Source: CBDDCQ01 sp965226285 (GTDB taxonomy: Bacteria > Bacteroidota > Bacteroidia > Flavobacteriales > Ichthyobacteriaceae). Taken from it: a stretch of 64,000 nucleotides of DNA. This document shows, one piece after another, positions 54,316 through 64,000 of the stretch (the first letter of the stretch is position 1; each line of letters begins with the position of its first letter). A program made the position numbers and the translations under genes. The DNA is taken from the NCBI GenBank assembly GCA_965226285.1, contig CBDDCQ010000006.1:434001-498000 (forward strand), written 5' to 3'. The notes under the pieces were generated by a model. That model was not told the origin of the DNA. It worked only from the letters and a program-made list of their open reading frames with translations, and ran no database searches.

Positions 54316-56391
54316 CTATTCAAATTCTTTATCATTAACCTCTTGATTTATATCTACTTTTACAGTTCTAAGCTCCATAACTTGAGATTCAGCAATTATT
54401 TTCATCTGATAAGGCAATTTTATATTTCCCACTTCCTTATAATCACTGTAAATGATTGTTTGCGTTATAGTTTTATCCTGAACTTTTGCAGTTTTCTCAA
54501 TCTTTACAAGTAACCCACTTTGTACATCGTAATACTCAAACCATTTACTATCTTTTGCAGTTTCTATTTCTATCTTGTATATCTCCTTTTGGTTCATATA
54601 TTCAATATGTATCATTTTCAATTTATCGCGCATGATACGTGTATATTTAGATTGTCTAAACATTCCCAATGAGTACAATTTTCTCTCGTTTTCTGGTAAA
54701 TCCTTTTTACCTTGGGGGGTTATTGTATATCCTCTCTCTCCATCAAATACCATTTTGTTTACTACCATACCATTGTATTTTATCTCCCTTTTTATTTTAT
54801 TGGGTTGGGATTGAACAGTAAGCACTTCCATGTTTACCTGCATTTCTTTCATAGACATTTCTTCTTTCTTACGAATGGTCTCAATGTTCTTTAGGGCTTT
54901 TTCACCTCCTATTTTTTGTATATATTTATCTATAATCTTCCCTGCTGTAATTCCCTTTGGCACTTTTTTAGTGAATTTAGGTTTTTCAGTAGGATTACCG
55001 TATTTGTCCAGATAATTTATCTTATATCCCCATTCCTCCAATTTTGGAATGATTACAGAGCCTTTGCCTACAATCAAAACTCTAACATTGTTGGGTTTTA
55101 TATACTTACCTATATTTTTTCTTATATCCTTTACTGTTACCTTATTTATATTTTTAAGATAATTTTTATAGAATCCCTTAGGTAATTTATACTTTATTTC
55201 GTTAAATTTAAATCCTGCTATAGTAGATGTTTTTTCTAAACTCATAATCATATTACCAAAGGCTTCTGTTTTGACCATATTTAATTCTTCTTTGGTTATG
55301 TTGCTGGAAGTTATTTTTTTGAGTTCTGAAAGTATTTCTACTGCTGCACTATCTGCTACCTCATTTCTAGTTTGAGTTGTGGCAGAAAACTTTCCTATGA
55401 GTATATCAGCTGTAGATAATGATGAGTATGCTCCATAAGTCCACGATTTATCTTCTCTTAAGTTTAAATATAATCTTCCTGTAGCACCACCTCCTAAAAT
55501 CTTGTTAGCTAATCTTGCCATAAATAAATCCTGATCTATAATTTTAAGATGATGCAGATTAAATACTCCTATATGAGCTTGAGCAGCGGATTCCAAGTTC
55601 ACAAATGAAATCTCTATTTTATTAGCATTTATAGGAGTTTTGAACTTTTCTTTAGACATCTTACCTTTCTTCCATTTTCCAAAATATTTATTCAATGCTC
55701 TTTTGACTTCTCTTTGGGTAATATCTCCTATTACTATCATATAAGAGTGATTAGGCTTAAAATAATCTTTATGAAATGCTTTAAAATCTTCTATAGTTAT
55801 ATTATTAAGTGTTTTTTCCGTTATATATTCAGAATAAGGATGATTTTTTCCATATAACATTACATTAGACACTCTATTAAATATAGTTCCAGGATTGTTT
55901 TCATTAGCTTTTAGTGCAGTGAGCATTCTCTTACGATCCTTATCTAACTCTTCTTGTTTGAATTTAGGATGAAGCAACACTTCACTCATCAATTCTAATC
56001 CTTTTTTATAGTGCTTCTTCATAGCAAACATACTCACTCCTGAATAGCTTGATGATAAGTCTATACCTAAGTATTCAGATTCTTCCATTAGCTGTTCTTT
56101 AGTATATTTTTTAGTATTTTTCATAAGACTTCCCATCATATCCAAATAACCTACCTTATTATTTTCCATAAGGGGAGGAATATCTATATTTAAAGAAAAA
56201 TATACTGTTGGCAATTTGCGATTCTCTAATAATATTACCGTTAAACCATTTTTAAGTTTGAACGTTTTGGCTTTTGGAAATTTTATTTCAGGTGTTGCAC
56301 CTCCTTTTGGAGCTTTGCTCCTATCTATCTGTGCATAATTAATAGTTGATATTAATAATGCTACTAAAATAACAATAAACTTAATTTTCAT
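54316..56391 (-). CDS. M16 family peptidase-like protein, non-catalytic
   Basis: A 691-aa secreted protein (signal IVILVALLISTINYAQ). Two M16 domains are recognisable (NHSYMIVIGDI, and LGGGATGRLYLNLREDKSWTYGAYSS), but the zinc motif HxxEH is absent where expected (around NNKVGYLDMMGSLM). The C-terminal third (from about 480) adds a beta-rich domain of the outer-membrane lipoprotein-carrier style (GYTITPQGKKDLP; SGLLVKIEKTA). It likely pairs with the active M16 subunit encoded 13 bases upstream. Confidence 0.88.
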   Translation of the reverse strand: MKIKFIVILVALLISTINYAQIDRSKAPKGGATPEIKFPKAKTFKLKNGLTVILLENRKLPTVYFSLNIDIPPLMENNKVGYLDMMGSLMKNTKKYTKEQLMEESEYLGIDLSSSYSGVSMFAMKKHYKKGLELMSEVLLHPKFKQEELDKDRKRMLTALKANENNPGTIFNRVSNVMLYGKNHPYSEYITEKTLNNITIEDFKAFHKDYFKPNHSYMIVIGDITQREVKRALNKYFGKWKKGKMSKEKFKTPINANKIEISFVNLESAAQAHIGVFNLHHLKIIDQDLFMARLANKILGGGATGRLYLNLREDKSWTYGAYSSLSTADILIGKFSATTQTRNEVADSAAVEILSELKKITSSNITKEELNMVKTEAFGNMIMSLEKTSTIAGFKFNEIKYKLPKGFYKNYLKNINKVTVKDIRKNIGKYIKPNNVRVLIVGKGSVIIPKLEEWGYKINYLDKYGNPTEKPKFTKKVPKGITAGKIIDKYIQKIGGEKALKNIETIRKKEEMSMKEMQVNMEVLTVQSQPNKIKREIKYNGMVVNKMVFDGERGYTITPQGKKDLPENERKLYSLGMFRQSKYTRIMRDKLKMIHIEYMNQKEIYKIEIETAKDSKWFEYYDVQSGLLVKIEKTAKVQDKTITQTIIYSDYKEVGNIKLPYQMKIIAESQVMELRTVKVDINQEVNDKEFE

Positions 56392-56404
56392 AATGATTTA
56401 TATT

Positions 56405-57715
56405 TTATTTCTTTTTTGGTAAATAATATAGTGTAACCTTTTTATTCTTAGTCAGATACTTTTTAGCTACTCTCATAATATCTTCACGAGTGATCTTTCT
56501 GTATTTTTGTAGTTCTGTATTGATTAATTGGGTGTTGCCTTTGAATAAATAATTATCTGATAATTGTTCTGCTATACCTGCCATACTTCTAGCTCTATTT
56601 ACAAATGTTACCTCCATATTATTTAATAACTTCTGATGTTCTCGTTTTGAAATTTTTTGAGTTTGTATTTTTTCTACTAACTTATCCATCTCATCGGAAA
56701 GTTTACGTGGAGATATTTTTTGATTGACAATGCCATAATAAATAAACGTTCCATAATCTTCTCCAGGGTATGAGAAGCTGGAAGCTTGCACTGCAAGTTG
56801 TTTTTTCTCTACCAATTCCTTATTAAATATGGAACTCTCTCCCATAGATAGTACTTGTGAAATCATATTCATCACATAGGCATCATCATCAGTTTGTTTA
56901 GGGGTAAGGTAAGCTGTAAATATTCCGGGAACCGTTACCAAAGGATCGTATATAGTATCTACAATTGCCTTTTTTCTTTCGGGTTCCTTTACATTGGGAC
57001 GATAAATTGTATGCTTTCCTTTAGGTATCGTCCCAAAGTAATCTTTCACTAACTTCTTCGTTTTTTTTATATCAATATCTCCTGCAATAGTAAGCACCGC
57101 ATTATTGGGGACATAAAAGTGCTTATAAAACTTCATAAATTCATCTAAAGTGGCAGCATCAATATGTTCCATAGAACCGATAGGTATCCATCTGTAAGGA
57201 TGCTTTGTATATAATCTCTTTGACATTTCAGCAAAAAAGGAAGCATAGGGCTGATTATCTACTCTCATCCGTTTTTCCTCTTTTACCACTTCTCTTTGAG
57301 TATCTACCCCTTTTTGATCTATCTTTGCGTGCATCATCCTTTCGGATTCTAACCAAAGTGCTAACGCTAACTGATGAGAAGGCATTATTTCATAATAATA
57401 GGTTCTGTCTAGACCCGTATTGGCATTATTTTGCCCTCCATTGGATTTGACATACTTCATAAACTCCCCTCTTTTTATATTATTAGAACCCTCAAATAAA
57501 AGGTGTTCAAAAAAGTGTGCAAACCCTGTTCTATTCGGATCTTCGTTCTTAGATCCCACTTTATAAGATACCGAAACTGCCACTAGTGGATTAGAATTAT
57601 CTTTGTGAAGTATCACATGTAGTCCATTATCTAAATCATATTCTGTAAATTTTATCTTTTGCGCAAAACAAACATTGATAAAAAGAACAGATATAAACAA
57701 AATACTTTTTTTCAT
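56405..57715 (-). CDS. M16 family zinc metallopeptidase, catalytic subunit
   Basis: A 436-aa periplasmic peptidase (signal ILFISVLFINVCFAQ). Zinc motif H67-F-F-E70-H71 (GFAHFFEHLLFEG) and the downstream glutamate in EVVKEEKRMR are present. The second domain is typical (VPGIFTAYLTPKQ). It is the first gene of a set with the non-catalytic M16 protein and the sulfotransferase. A textbook promoter lies upstream. Confidence 0.93.
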   Translation of the reverse strand: MKKSILFISVLFINVCFAQKIKFTEYDLDNGLHVILHKDNSNPLVAVSVSYKVGSKNEDPNRTGFAHFFEHLLFEGSNNIKRGEFMKYVKSNGGQNNANTGLDRTYYYEIMPSHQLALALWLESERMMHAKIDQKGVDTQREVVKEEKRMRVDNQPYASFFAEMSKRLYTKHPYRWIPIGSMEHIDAATLDEFMKFYKHFYVPNNAVLTIAGDIDIKKTKKLVKDYFGTIPKGKHTIYRPNVKEPERKKAIVDTIYDPLVTVPGIFTAYLTPKQTDDDAYVMNMISQVLSMGESSIFNKELVEKKQLAVQASSFSYPGEDYGTFIYYGIVNQKISPRKLSDEMDKLVEKIQTQKISKREHQKLLNNMEVTFVNRARSMAGIAEQLSDNYLFKGNTQLINTELQKYRKITREDIMRVAKKYLTKNKKVTLYYLPKKK

Positions 57716-57798
57716 AGTTTCCTAAAAATATTTTAAACTTAAATCTATTGTTTAACTAAACTTAAATGTTGTCATTGACAACACCATAATTTATTTTG

Positions 57799-57830
57799 CA
57801 AATTTAATTATACTTTAGGATAAAAACAAA
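57799..57830 (-). promoter_or_regulatory. Consensus promoter of the M16 operon
   Basis: On the minus strand TTTG (57830-57827) and TAAATTTG (57806-57799) are 20 bp apart: the classical Bacteroidota -33/-7 pair. The leader is about 78 bases. Confidence 0.7.
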
Positions 57831-58003
57831 TGAACCCTAAAAAAGATATTTCTCCTTTTAATTTATTTTAATCAAACTAACTATTCTCTAAATTTGAAAT
57901 AAATAGTGTTTTTATTAGACTGCTAAACAGTATATCGAGAAACCGACTAAAGAATTAAAAAAAAACACTTAAAAATTAACACTGCTCATAATAAAAAAAA
58001 TAA

Positions 58004-58011
58004 TACCTTTG
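58004..58011 (+). promoter_or_regulatory. -7 promoter box of rpsO
   Basis: TACCTTTG fits TAnnTTTG and lies 49 bp before the rpsO start. The gap 57716-58059 otherwise holds only the divergent M16 promoter. Confidence 0.5.
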
Positions 58012-58059
58012 CCACCGATAAAATGAAAACTACATATATAATTATTTAACGCAATTTTC

Positions 58060-58329
58060 ATGTACTTAACTGAAGAAAAAAAGAAAGAAATATTCAAAAA
58101 ACATAGGAAAACAGAGAGAGATACAGGGGCTCCAGAATCTCAAATTGCTTTGTTTACTTACAGAATATCTCACCTTACAGAACATTTAAAAAGAAATAAA
58201 AAGGATTATAATACGCAAAGATCGCTACTTAATTTGGTAGGAAAAAGAAAATCTTTACTAAGATACCTTAAATCTAAAGATATAGAAAGGTATCGTAGTA
58301 TTGTGAAAGAATTAGGACTTAGAAGATAG
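58060..58329 (+). CDS. rpsO: 30S ribosomal protein S15
   Basis: An 89-aa primary 16S rRNA-binding protein. Family motifs: DTGAPESQIALFTYRI, HLKRNKKDYNTQRSLLNLVGKRKSLLRYL. Length is standard. It is followed by pnp after 145 bp, the usual bacterial pairing. Confidence 0.96.
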   Translation: MYLTEEKKKEIFKKHRKTERDTGAPESQIALFTYRISHLTEHLKRNKKDYNTQRSLLNLVGKRKSLLRYLKSKDIERYRSIVKELGLRR

Positions 58330-58474
58330 ATATTCCAGTAAAATACAGACTGATAAATTAATAATAAAAACGGGTGACTATCGCTTCTTTTTATTTGTAA
58401 AATATCTATCTATTTAGTTATAAGTAAATACTTTAAAATAAGACGCATAAAAAATTTACATTAAAATATTCAAG

Positions 58475-60604
58475 ATGAAACCAGCAGTAATAAATCAAGT
58501 AATAAACTTGGGAAATGGCAGACAAATCACCATAGAAACTGGAAAATTAGCCAAACAAGCAGATGGCTCTGTGGTAGTGAGAATGGGGGATACTATGTTG
58601 CTTGCCACAGTAGTAGCTAATAAAGAAGCCAACGAAGGCATTGATTTTTTACCTCTTACAATAGATTATAGAGAAAAATTTGCAGCAGCAGGAAGAATTC
58701 CAGGCGGCTTTATGAAGAGAGAAACAAGACCCTCAGATAACGAAATACTTACTATGCGACTAGTGGATAGAGTTCTTAGACCTCTATTTCCAAAAGATTA
58801 TCATGCCGAAGTACAAATTATGATACAATTGATGTCTTACGAAAAAGGGGTATTGCCTGAGGCTTTAGCAGGATTAGCTGCCTCAGCAGCTATCAGTATC
58901 TCAGATATACCTTTTGAGGGTCCTATATCAGAGGTAAGGATAGCAAGAGTGAAAGGAAAATATATTATAAACCCTACTGCCAAACAATTGGAAAATACCG
59001 ATATCGATATGATTATAGGTGCCTCTATGGACTCAGTAGTAATGGTAGAAGGAGAAATGGATGAAATCTCTGAAATGGATATGTTAGAAGCTATTAAAAT
59101 AGCTCACAAAGCTATTAAAATTCAAATCCAAGCACAGTTAGACTTAGCTGCTAAAATAGAAAAATCCCATGTAAAAAGAGAATATTGCCATGTACAACAC
59201 AATGAAGAATTAGCAAAACAAATAAAAGAACATGCTTATGATAAAATCTATAACATTGTAAAAAGTGGAACTGCAAAGCAAGAACGCTCTGAAAAATTCA
59301 CCCAAATATGTGATGAATTCTGTGAGGGATTAGACACCAATGCAGAAGATTATGATTTACAATTGAACCTTGCTAAAACGTATTTTGAAGAGGTAAAAAA
59401 AGAAGCTGTTCGGCATATGATACTAAATGAAAGCATAAGATTAGATGGGCGAAAACCTCATGATATCAGACCTATATGGTGTGAGATAGATTACTTACCA
59501 AAAGCTCATGGTTCTGCTATATTCACTAGAGGTGAGACCCAATCTTTAACGACAGTAACACTATGCAGCTCACTCGATGCCAATAGAATAGATAGCGTAA
59601 CTTACCAAGGAGAAGAAAACTTCTATTTACACTATAACTTCCCTCCTTTTTCTACAGGAGAAGCTAAACCCATCAGAGGTGTATCTCGTAGAGAAATAGG
59701 ACACGGAAATCTAGCTCAACGAGCACTAAAGGGTATGATATCAGATCGTGACCCTTATACAGTAAGAGTAGTATCCGAAATATTAGAGTCTAATGGTTCT
59801 TCTTCTATGGCTACAGTATGTGCTGCAACTATGGCTCTTATGGATGCGGGTGTAAAACTTAAAAAACCTGTGTCGGGAATTGCTATGGGACTAGTTACAG
59901 ACAAAGATAATGGAAAAACAGCAATACTCTCTGATATACTTGGAGATGAAGACCATTTAGGAGACATGGATTTTAAAGTAGCTGGTACTAAAGACGGTAT
60001 TACTGCTTGTCAAATGGATATCAAAATACAAGGGCTATCTTATGAAATACTAGAACAATCTCTATTACAAGCAAAGGATGGCAGGTTACATATCTTAGAA
60101 AAACTTACAGATACTATATCTGAACCTAGAGCACTTAAACCACATACTCCTAAAATAGTTAAAATGGAAATTACAAAAGATTTTATAGGTACTGTTATAG
60201 GTCCTGGAGGTAAGGTAATTCAAGAGATGCAAGCTGATACAAGCACTACCATCACTATAGAAGAGAAAGGAGAAAAAGGCATTGTAGAAATCTTAGGCAC
60301 AGATCAAATGGGTATAGACAAAGCTATAGCTGAAATTAAAGCGATTACTTTTGTCCCTGAAATAGGTAAAACTTATAAAGGAATCGTAAAGTCTATAGTC
60401 AATTTTGGTGCCTTTATTGAAATTGCCAAAGGATACCAAGCTTTGCTACATATATCTGAAATAGACTGGAAACGAATAAATAACATAAACGATGTAATGA
60501 GCGAAGGTGAACAGATAGAAGTAAAACTAATTGGTAGAGATCCTAAAACAGGAAAATATAGACTATCTAAAAAAGCACTTACACCTAAACCAATGAGATC
60601 ATAA
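58475..60604 (+). CDS. pnp: Polyribonucleotide nucleotidyltransferase (PNPase)
   Basis: A 3'-5' phosphorolytic exoribonuclease, trimeric, acting in mRNA decay. The 709-aa protein has two RNase PH domains (PLTIDYREKFAAAGRIPGGF; GSAIFTRGETQSL, and GSSSMATVCAATMALMDAGV), the linker helix domain, a KH domain (DFIGTVIGPGGKVIQEMQ, about 571-588) and a C-terminal S1 domain (GKTYKGIVKSIVNFGAFIEI). Full length and apparently intact. Ends before a strong terminator. Confidence 0.96.
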   Translation: MKPAVINQVINLGNGRQITIETGKLAKQADGSVVVRMGDTMLLATVVANKEANEGIDFLPLTIDYREKFAAAGRIPGGFMKRETRPSDNEILTMRLVDRVLRPLFPKDYHAEVQIMIQLMSYEKGVLPEALAGLAASAAISISDIPFEGPISEVRIARVKGKYIINPTAKQLENTDIDMIIGASMDSVVMVEGEMDEISEMDMLEAIKIAHKAIKIQIQAQLDLAAKIEKSHVKREYCHVQHNEELAKQIKEHAYDKIYNIVKSGTAKQERSEKFTQICDEFCEGLDTNAEDYDLQLNLAKTYFEEVKKEAVRHMILNESIRLDGRKPHDIRPIWCEIDYLPKAHGSAIFTRGETQSLTTVTLCSSLDANRIDSVTYQGEENFYLHYNFPPFSTGEAKPIRGVSRREIGHGNLAQRALKGMISDRDPYTVRVVSEILESNGSSSMATVCAATMALMDAGVKLKKPVSGIAMGLVTDKDNGKTAILSDILGDEDHLGDMDFKVAGTKDGITACQMDIKIQGLSYEILEQSLLQAKDGRLHILEKLTDTISEPRALKPHTPKIVKMEITKDFIGTVIGPGGKVIQEMQADTSTTITIEEKGEKGIVEILGTDQMGIDKAIAEIKAITFVPEIGKTYKGIVKSIVNFGAFIEIAKGYQALLHISEIDWKRINNINDVMSEGEQIEVKLIGRDPKTGKYRLSKKALTPKPMRS

Positions 60605-60765
60605 ATAAGAGATTTTAGTTAAAACTTTTTCTTTCTATCCAATGATGTTTTATAGATTAAATAATCTAATTAGTTGTATATTTCACGAAAAATTATCTCG
60701 AATATTTAAAATATAAGGTATTAATTTTTGACAGCTACAAAAATGGTGGTCGTAATTATAAAATG

Positions 60766-60801
60766 AAAAAAGCCTTAGTTAATTTTAACTAAGGCTTTTT
60801 T
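60766..60801 (+). terminator. Strong rho-independent terminator after pnp
   Basis: A perfect 17-bp stem (AAAAAAGCCTTAGTTAA and its complement) with a 2-base nominal loop and T-run. The A-run and T-run make it usable from both strands. About 160 bp after the pnp stop. Confidence 0.9.
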
Positions 60802-60922
60802 GGTGTATCTCCACTTTTTGTAGTTAAACGTAGGTTTGGGAATTAAAAGTATTGAAATCAAATAAAGATACCTGTATGAAAACAATTTCTCTCTATATCT
60901 GTTTTGAAAAAAAATTATTTTC

Positions 60923-60958
60923 TTTGTTCATTATTTTAAAATTTATTTATTAATTTTG
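60923..60958 (+). promoter_or_regulatory. Promoter of the 61031 lipoprotein gene
   Basis: TTTG (60923-60926) and TAATTTTG (60951-60958), 24 bp apart, the same arrangement as before the gene at 8729. A repeated ATTAATTATTAATT leader follows. Confidence 0.55.
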
Positions 60959-61030
60959 CATTTCATTAAATTATTGATAATTTATCATCAATAATTAATT
61001 ATTAATTATTAATAATTAATCATTACTAAA

Positions 61031-64000
61031 ATGCAAAAGATTAGATATTTTTTTGGTTTATTAGCATTCATATTTTCTATGAGTCAACTGACCCAATGTA
61101 ATAAAGACGATAAGTCTTTGAAAAAGAGCAAAGAGGCATCAATCATCTCCTTTGAATTGGGCACTTATAAAGCCAAGTTAAACGGCACCTCATTATCATT
61201 ATTAATAGAGTTACCCTACGCAGCGGATATAAGTTCTTTATCAGCAAAGGTAGAGTTATCGGCAAAGGCAACGATCAAACCCGACCCAACGACAGTGAAA
61301 GATTGGAACAATCCAGTATCGTTTACAGTAACCGCAGAGAATGGAGAGAGCAAAAAATATACAGTAACGGTAAAAATATTACGTCCGGTATTGACCTTTG
61401 AAAAACTGACCAAAGAATATACAAAAGGTGGGCATTTGAATGCTACAGAAATTCTAAATCATGTAAAAGGTGCAAAGGCTGGCTATACTTTAAAAGAGAT
61501 CACAAATCTGAATCCTAATGATATAGTAAGGGTCAATGGAACTGCACCAAATCTAAGATTAGCATTTAATCAGGTGGGCGTTTTTACGGCTTCGTTGCAC
61601 TTAAAACACAATGCTACATCCGATTTGGATGTAACGCTCAGTAATGCAGCGTTTGAAATTACAAAGGGGGTTGCTCCATCGGATTTAAGCTGGGTAAAAC
61701 AAATCAAGGTTTATCGTTTGGGAGAAGAGATCAGTAATTCAGAATTATTAAACGGTCTTAGCGGAACAAAAACAGGCTATACCCTTAAAACAGTAACCAT
61801 CAATGATGCAGGAGGCACAGGTGCAAGGGTTTCAGGTATGGGTACTGCAGCTAAGATCGTTGGTTATACTCGGGCGGGTAACTTGACCTTAACACTTGTA
61901 TTTGAACACGCTACCAAAGCAGACAAAACCATAACGGGTGCACAATTTGAACTTACCATTGGAGATGTACCTTTAAGTTGGAGCAGACAAAGCAAGGTTT
62001 ATGGTTCCCCAGCAGAGATAAGCAATGCAGCGTTATTGGGCGGTGTGAGAGGTACAAAAACAGGTTATCGTATCAAATCAGTACAGATTACAGATGATTC
62101 AACAAGCAGTGGTGCGCGTGTTTCAGGAAGTGGTACTGCAGCTAAGATCGTCAGTTATAGCAAAGCCACTATCTTGACGTTGACGCTTGTACTTCAGCAC
62201 GCTACCAAAGCAGAAAAAACCATAAGGGGTGCACAATTTGAAATTACAAAGATGATTTCTCCTACCAATTTAATTTGGGTAAAACAATTGAAGACTTATC
62301 GTTCTGGTGAGGAGATAAGCAACGTTGAATTGTTGTCAGGTCTTGAAGGTTCAAAAGTAGGTTATCGGATTAAAAGTGTAGAGATTACGACTGATTCAGG
62401 GGATAGTGGAGCAAGGGTTTCAGGGATTGGCAGAGCGGCTAAAATTACCAGTTATGGCAAACCTACTATCTTAACGTTGACACTTGTATTTGAACACGAT
62501 ACAAAAGCAGACAAAACCATAACGGGTGCACAATTTGAACTTACCAGTGGAGATGTACCTTTAAGTTGGAGCAGACAAAGCAAGGTTTATGGTTCCCCAG
62601 CAGAGATAAGCAATGCAGCGTTATTGGGCGGTGTGAGAGGTACAAAAACAGGTTATCGTATCAAATCAGTACAGATTACAGATGATTCAACAAGCAGTGG
62701 TGCGCGTGTTTCAGGTAGTGGTACTGCAGCTAAGATCGTCAGTTATGGCAAAGCTACTATCTTGACCTTGACACTTGTACTTCAGCACGATACCAAAGCA
62801 GAAAAAACGCTCAGTAATGCAGTGTTTGAAATTAGAAAGATGCCCGTACCGGTTGATTTGAGTTGGCGTAAACGAAGTAAGGTTTACAGCGTTAGAGGAG
62901 AGATCAGCAATGGAGAATTATTAAGAGGTCTTAGTGGTACAAAAACAGGGTATCAAATAAAAACAGTAACCATAAGTGATGCAAGAGGTACAGGAGCAAG
63001 GGTTTTAGGTAACGGCACTTCAGCTAAGATCGTCAGTTATACCAAGGCAGGTACTTTGACCTTATCGATTGTATTTGAAAACGATACCAAGGAGGATAAA
63101 AACATCACTGGTGCGGAGTTTGAAATTACGAAGGGTTCAGCACCGCTTTTAACTTGGACGAAGCAAACGAAGCCGTTTAGCAGTGGTGGCGAAATTACCA
63201 ATACCAATCTATTAGCAGGCGTTACAGGAAGCAGTAAGACAGGCTACACCATTAAAACCGTTAACATTACCAATACAAACGGTACAGGTGCAAGGGTTTC
63301 AGGGAACGGTACAACAGCTAAAATTATGAGTTATAACAAAATTGGTACGCTTACGCTTACGATTGTTTTACAACACAATACTAAAGAAGATGTAACCCTT
63401 AGAAATGCAAAGTTTGAAATTACGAAGGGTTCAGCACCGCTTTTAACTTGGACGAAGCAAACGAAGCCGTTTAGCAGTGGTGGCGAAATTACGAATCCCG
63501 AGCTATTAGCAGGCGTTACGGGCAGTGGTAAGAATGGCTACACCATTAAAACCGTTACCATTACCAATAAAAACGGTACAAGTGCGAGGGTTTCAGGGAG
63601 CGGTACTTCAGCTAAAATTACGAGTTATAACAAAGCAGGTACGCTTACGCTTACGATTGTTTTACAACATGATACTAAAGAAGATGTAATCCTTAGAAAT
63701 GCGGCGTTTGAGATTACCAAAATGAATACAGAAAGTTTAAGTTGGACCAAGCAAACGAAGCCGTTTAGCAGTAGTGGCGAAATTACGAATCCCGAGCTAT
63801 TAGCAGGCGTTACGGGCAGTGGTAAGAATGGCTACACCATTAAAACCGTTACCATTACCAATAAAAACGGTACAAGTGCGAGGGTTTCAGGGAGCGGTAC
63901 TTCAGCTAAAATTACGAGTTATAACAAAGTAGGTACGCTTACCCTTACGATTGTTTTACAACACGATGCTAAAGACGATGTAACCCTTAGAAACGCAGAG
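61031..64000 (+). CDS. Giant modular LRR-family surface lipoprotein, 3' cut by window edge
   Basis: Open without interruption for 990 codons to the window end. Signal MQKIRYFFGLLAFIFSMSQ with lipobox LTQC, DUF5018-like domain, divergent repeat (G tract at 61676-61680 is G5, frame kept), then at least eight canonical repeats. Two blocks of about 250 bp (about 61960-62210 and 62546-62795) are nearly identical, as are the last two repeats (about 63440-63700 and 63740-64000). The LRR block, if present, lies beyond the edge. Closest to the gene at 8729 although 50 kb away, showing dispersal or gene conversion of the family. Confidence 0.88.
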   Translation, partial: MQKIRYFFGLLAFIFSMSQLTQCNKDDKSLKKSKEASIISFELGTYKAKLNGTSLSLLIELPYAADISSLSAKVELSAKATIKPDPTTVKDWNNPVSFTVTAENGESKKYTVTVKILRPVLTFEKLTKEYTKGGHLNATEILNHVKGAKAGYTLKEITNLNPNDIVRVNGTAPNLRLAFNQVGVFTASLHLKHNATSDLDVTLSNAAFEITKGVAPSDLSWVKQIKVYRLGEEISNSELLNGLSGTKTGYTLKTVTINDAGGTGARVSGMGTAAKIVGYTRAGNLTLTLVFEHATKADKTITGAQFELTIGDVPLSWSRQSKVYGSPAEISNAALLGGVRGTKTGYRIKSVQITDDSTSSGARVSGSGTAAKIVSYSKATILTLTLVLQHATKAEKTIRGAQFEITKMISPTNLIWVKQLKTYRSGEEISNVELLSGLEGSKVGYRIKSVEITTDSGDSGARVSGIGRAAKITSYGKPTILTLTLVFEHDTKADKTITGAQFELTSGDVPLSWSRQSKVYGSPAEISNAALLGGVRGTKTGYRIKSVQITDDSTSSGARVSGSGTAAKIVSYGKATILTLTLVLQHDTKAEKTLSNAVFEIRKMPVPVDLSWRKRSKVYSVRGEISNGELLRGLSGTKTGYQIKTVTISDARGTGARVLGNGTSAKIVSYTKAGTLTLSIVFENDTKEDKNITGAEFEITKGSAPLLTWTKQTKPFSSGGEITNTNLLAGVTGSSKTGYTIKTVNITNTNGTGARVSGNGTTAKIMSYNKIGTLTLTIVLQHNTKEDVTLRNAKFEITKGSAPLLTWTKQTKPFSSGGEITNPELLAGVTGSGKNGYTIKTVTITNKNGTSARVSGSGTSAKITSYNKAGTLTLTIVLQHDTKEDVILRNAAFEITKMNTESLSWTKQTKPFSSSGEITNPELLAGVTGSGKNGYTIKTVTITNKNGTSARVSGSGTSAKITSYNKVGTLTLTIVLQHDAKDDVTLRNAE

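Larger units (their letters stand above)
60605..61030 (+). other. Gap between pnp and the right-hand lipoprotein gene
   Basis: It holds the pnp terminator (60766-60801) and, from about 60877, sequence shared with the left-cluster intergenic regions (AATTTCTCTCTATATCTGTT, then the promoter at 60923). So the family unit begins again about 150 bp before its start codon. No gene is visible. Confidence 0.65.

Overview
The window looks like a low-G+C, AT-rich chromosome of a Bacteroidota bacterium, most likely Flavobacteriales. Evidence: promoter boxes of the TAnnTTTG type upstream of many genes, the order purH-mreB-mreC-mreD-mrdA, DUF4197 and DUF1343 proteins, an M16 peptidase pair, a fused MsrB-MsrA, and many lipoproteins with leucine-rich-repeat (LRR, BspA-like) ends. 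A host-associated flavobacterium (for example an Ichthyobacterium-like fish pathogen) is a guess from the expanded surface lipoprotein family; the sequence does not prove it. No rRNA, tRNA or CRISPR array was seen.

Layout. (1) 1-15.6 kb: a tandem family of very large modular surface lipoproteins: one partial and frameshifted, one split by a G-tract frameshift, three intact, and one decayed remnant behind a good promoter. A sixth member starts at 61031 and runs off the right edge. Each has a lipoprotein signal, an N-terminal DUF5018-like domain, 4-8 or more repeats of about 75-100 residues, and a C-terminal BspA-type LRR block with 23-residue (69-bp) repeats. Intergenic regions, terminators and promoters are copied along with the genes. 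(2) 15.6-24 kb: trmB, a DUF4197 protein, a duplicated Hpt gene with a broken response-regulator copy around a DUF1295 gene, then a phosphorelay/exopolysaccharide operon (Hpt, receiver, sugar transferase, short TolC-like protein, Wzz/GumC-like protein). (3) 24-38 kb, minus strand: a GH20 hexosaminidase, a 5' fragment of prfA, a type II restriction-modification pair, and a MacAB-TolC-like exporter whose ATPase-permease-permease block is duplicated, with the second ATPase destroyed. (4) 38-42.5 kb: a SPOR-like protein, msrBA, trmD, a NamZ/DUF1343 protein and a divergent LolC/E-like permease. (5) 42.5-46.6 kb: a dead IS30-type element followed by two genes (a DoxX-like membrane protein and an AbiTii-like protein) whose flanks have the arrangement of integron gene cassettes with attC sites. 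(6) 46.8-61 kb: a CPBP protease, mrdA-mreDCB, purH, a sulfotransferase and two M16 peptidases on the minus strand, then rpsO and pnp on the plus strand with a strong terminator.

The most interesting signals are the integrase-less, cassette-like pair carrying a probable phage-defence gene, and the recombination-prone lipoprotein family, two of whose members are broken by small, potentially reversible changes (G5 to G6; a 34-bp tandem duplication). Several loci (Hpt/receiver, ABC exporter, prfA fragment, IS remnant) show that duplication followed by decay is common in this stretch.
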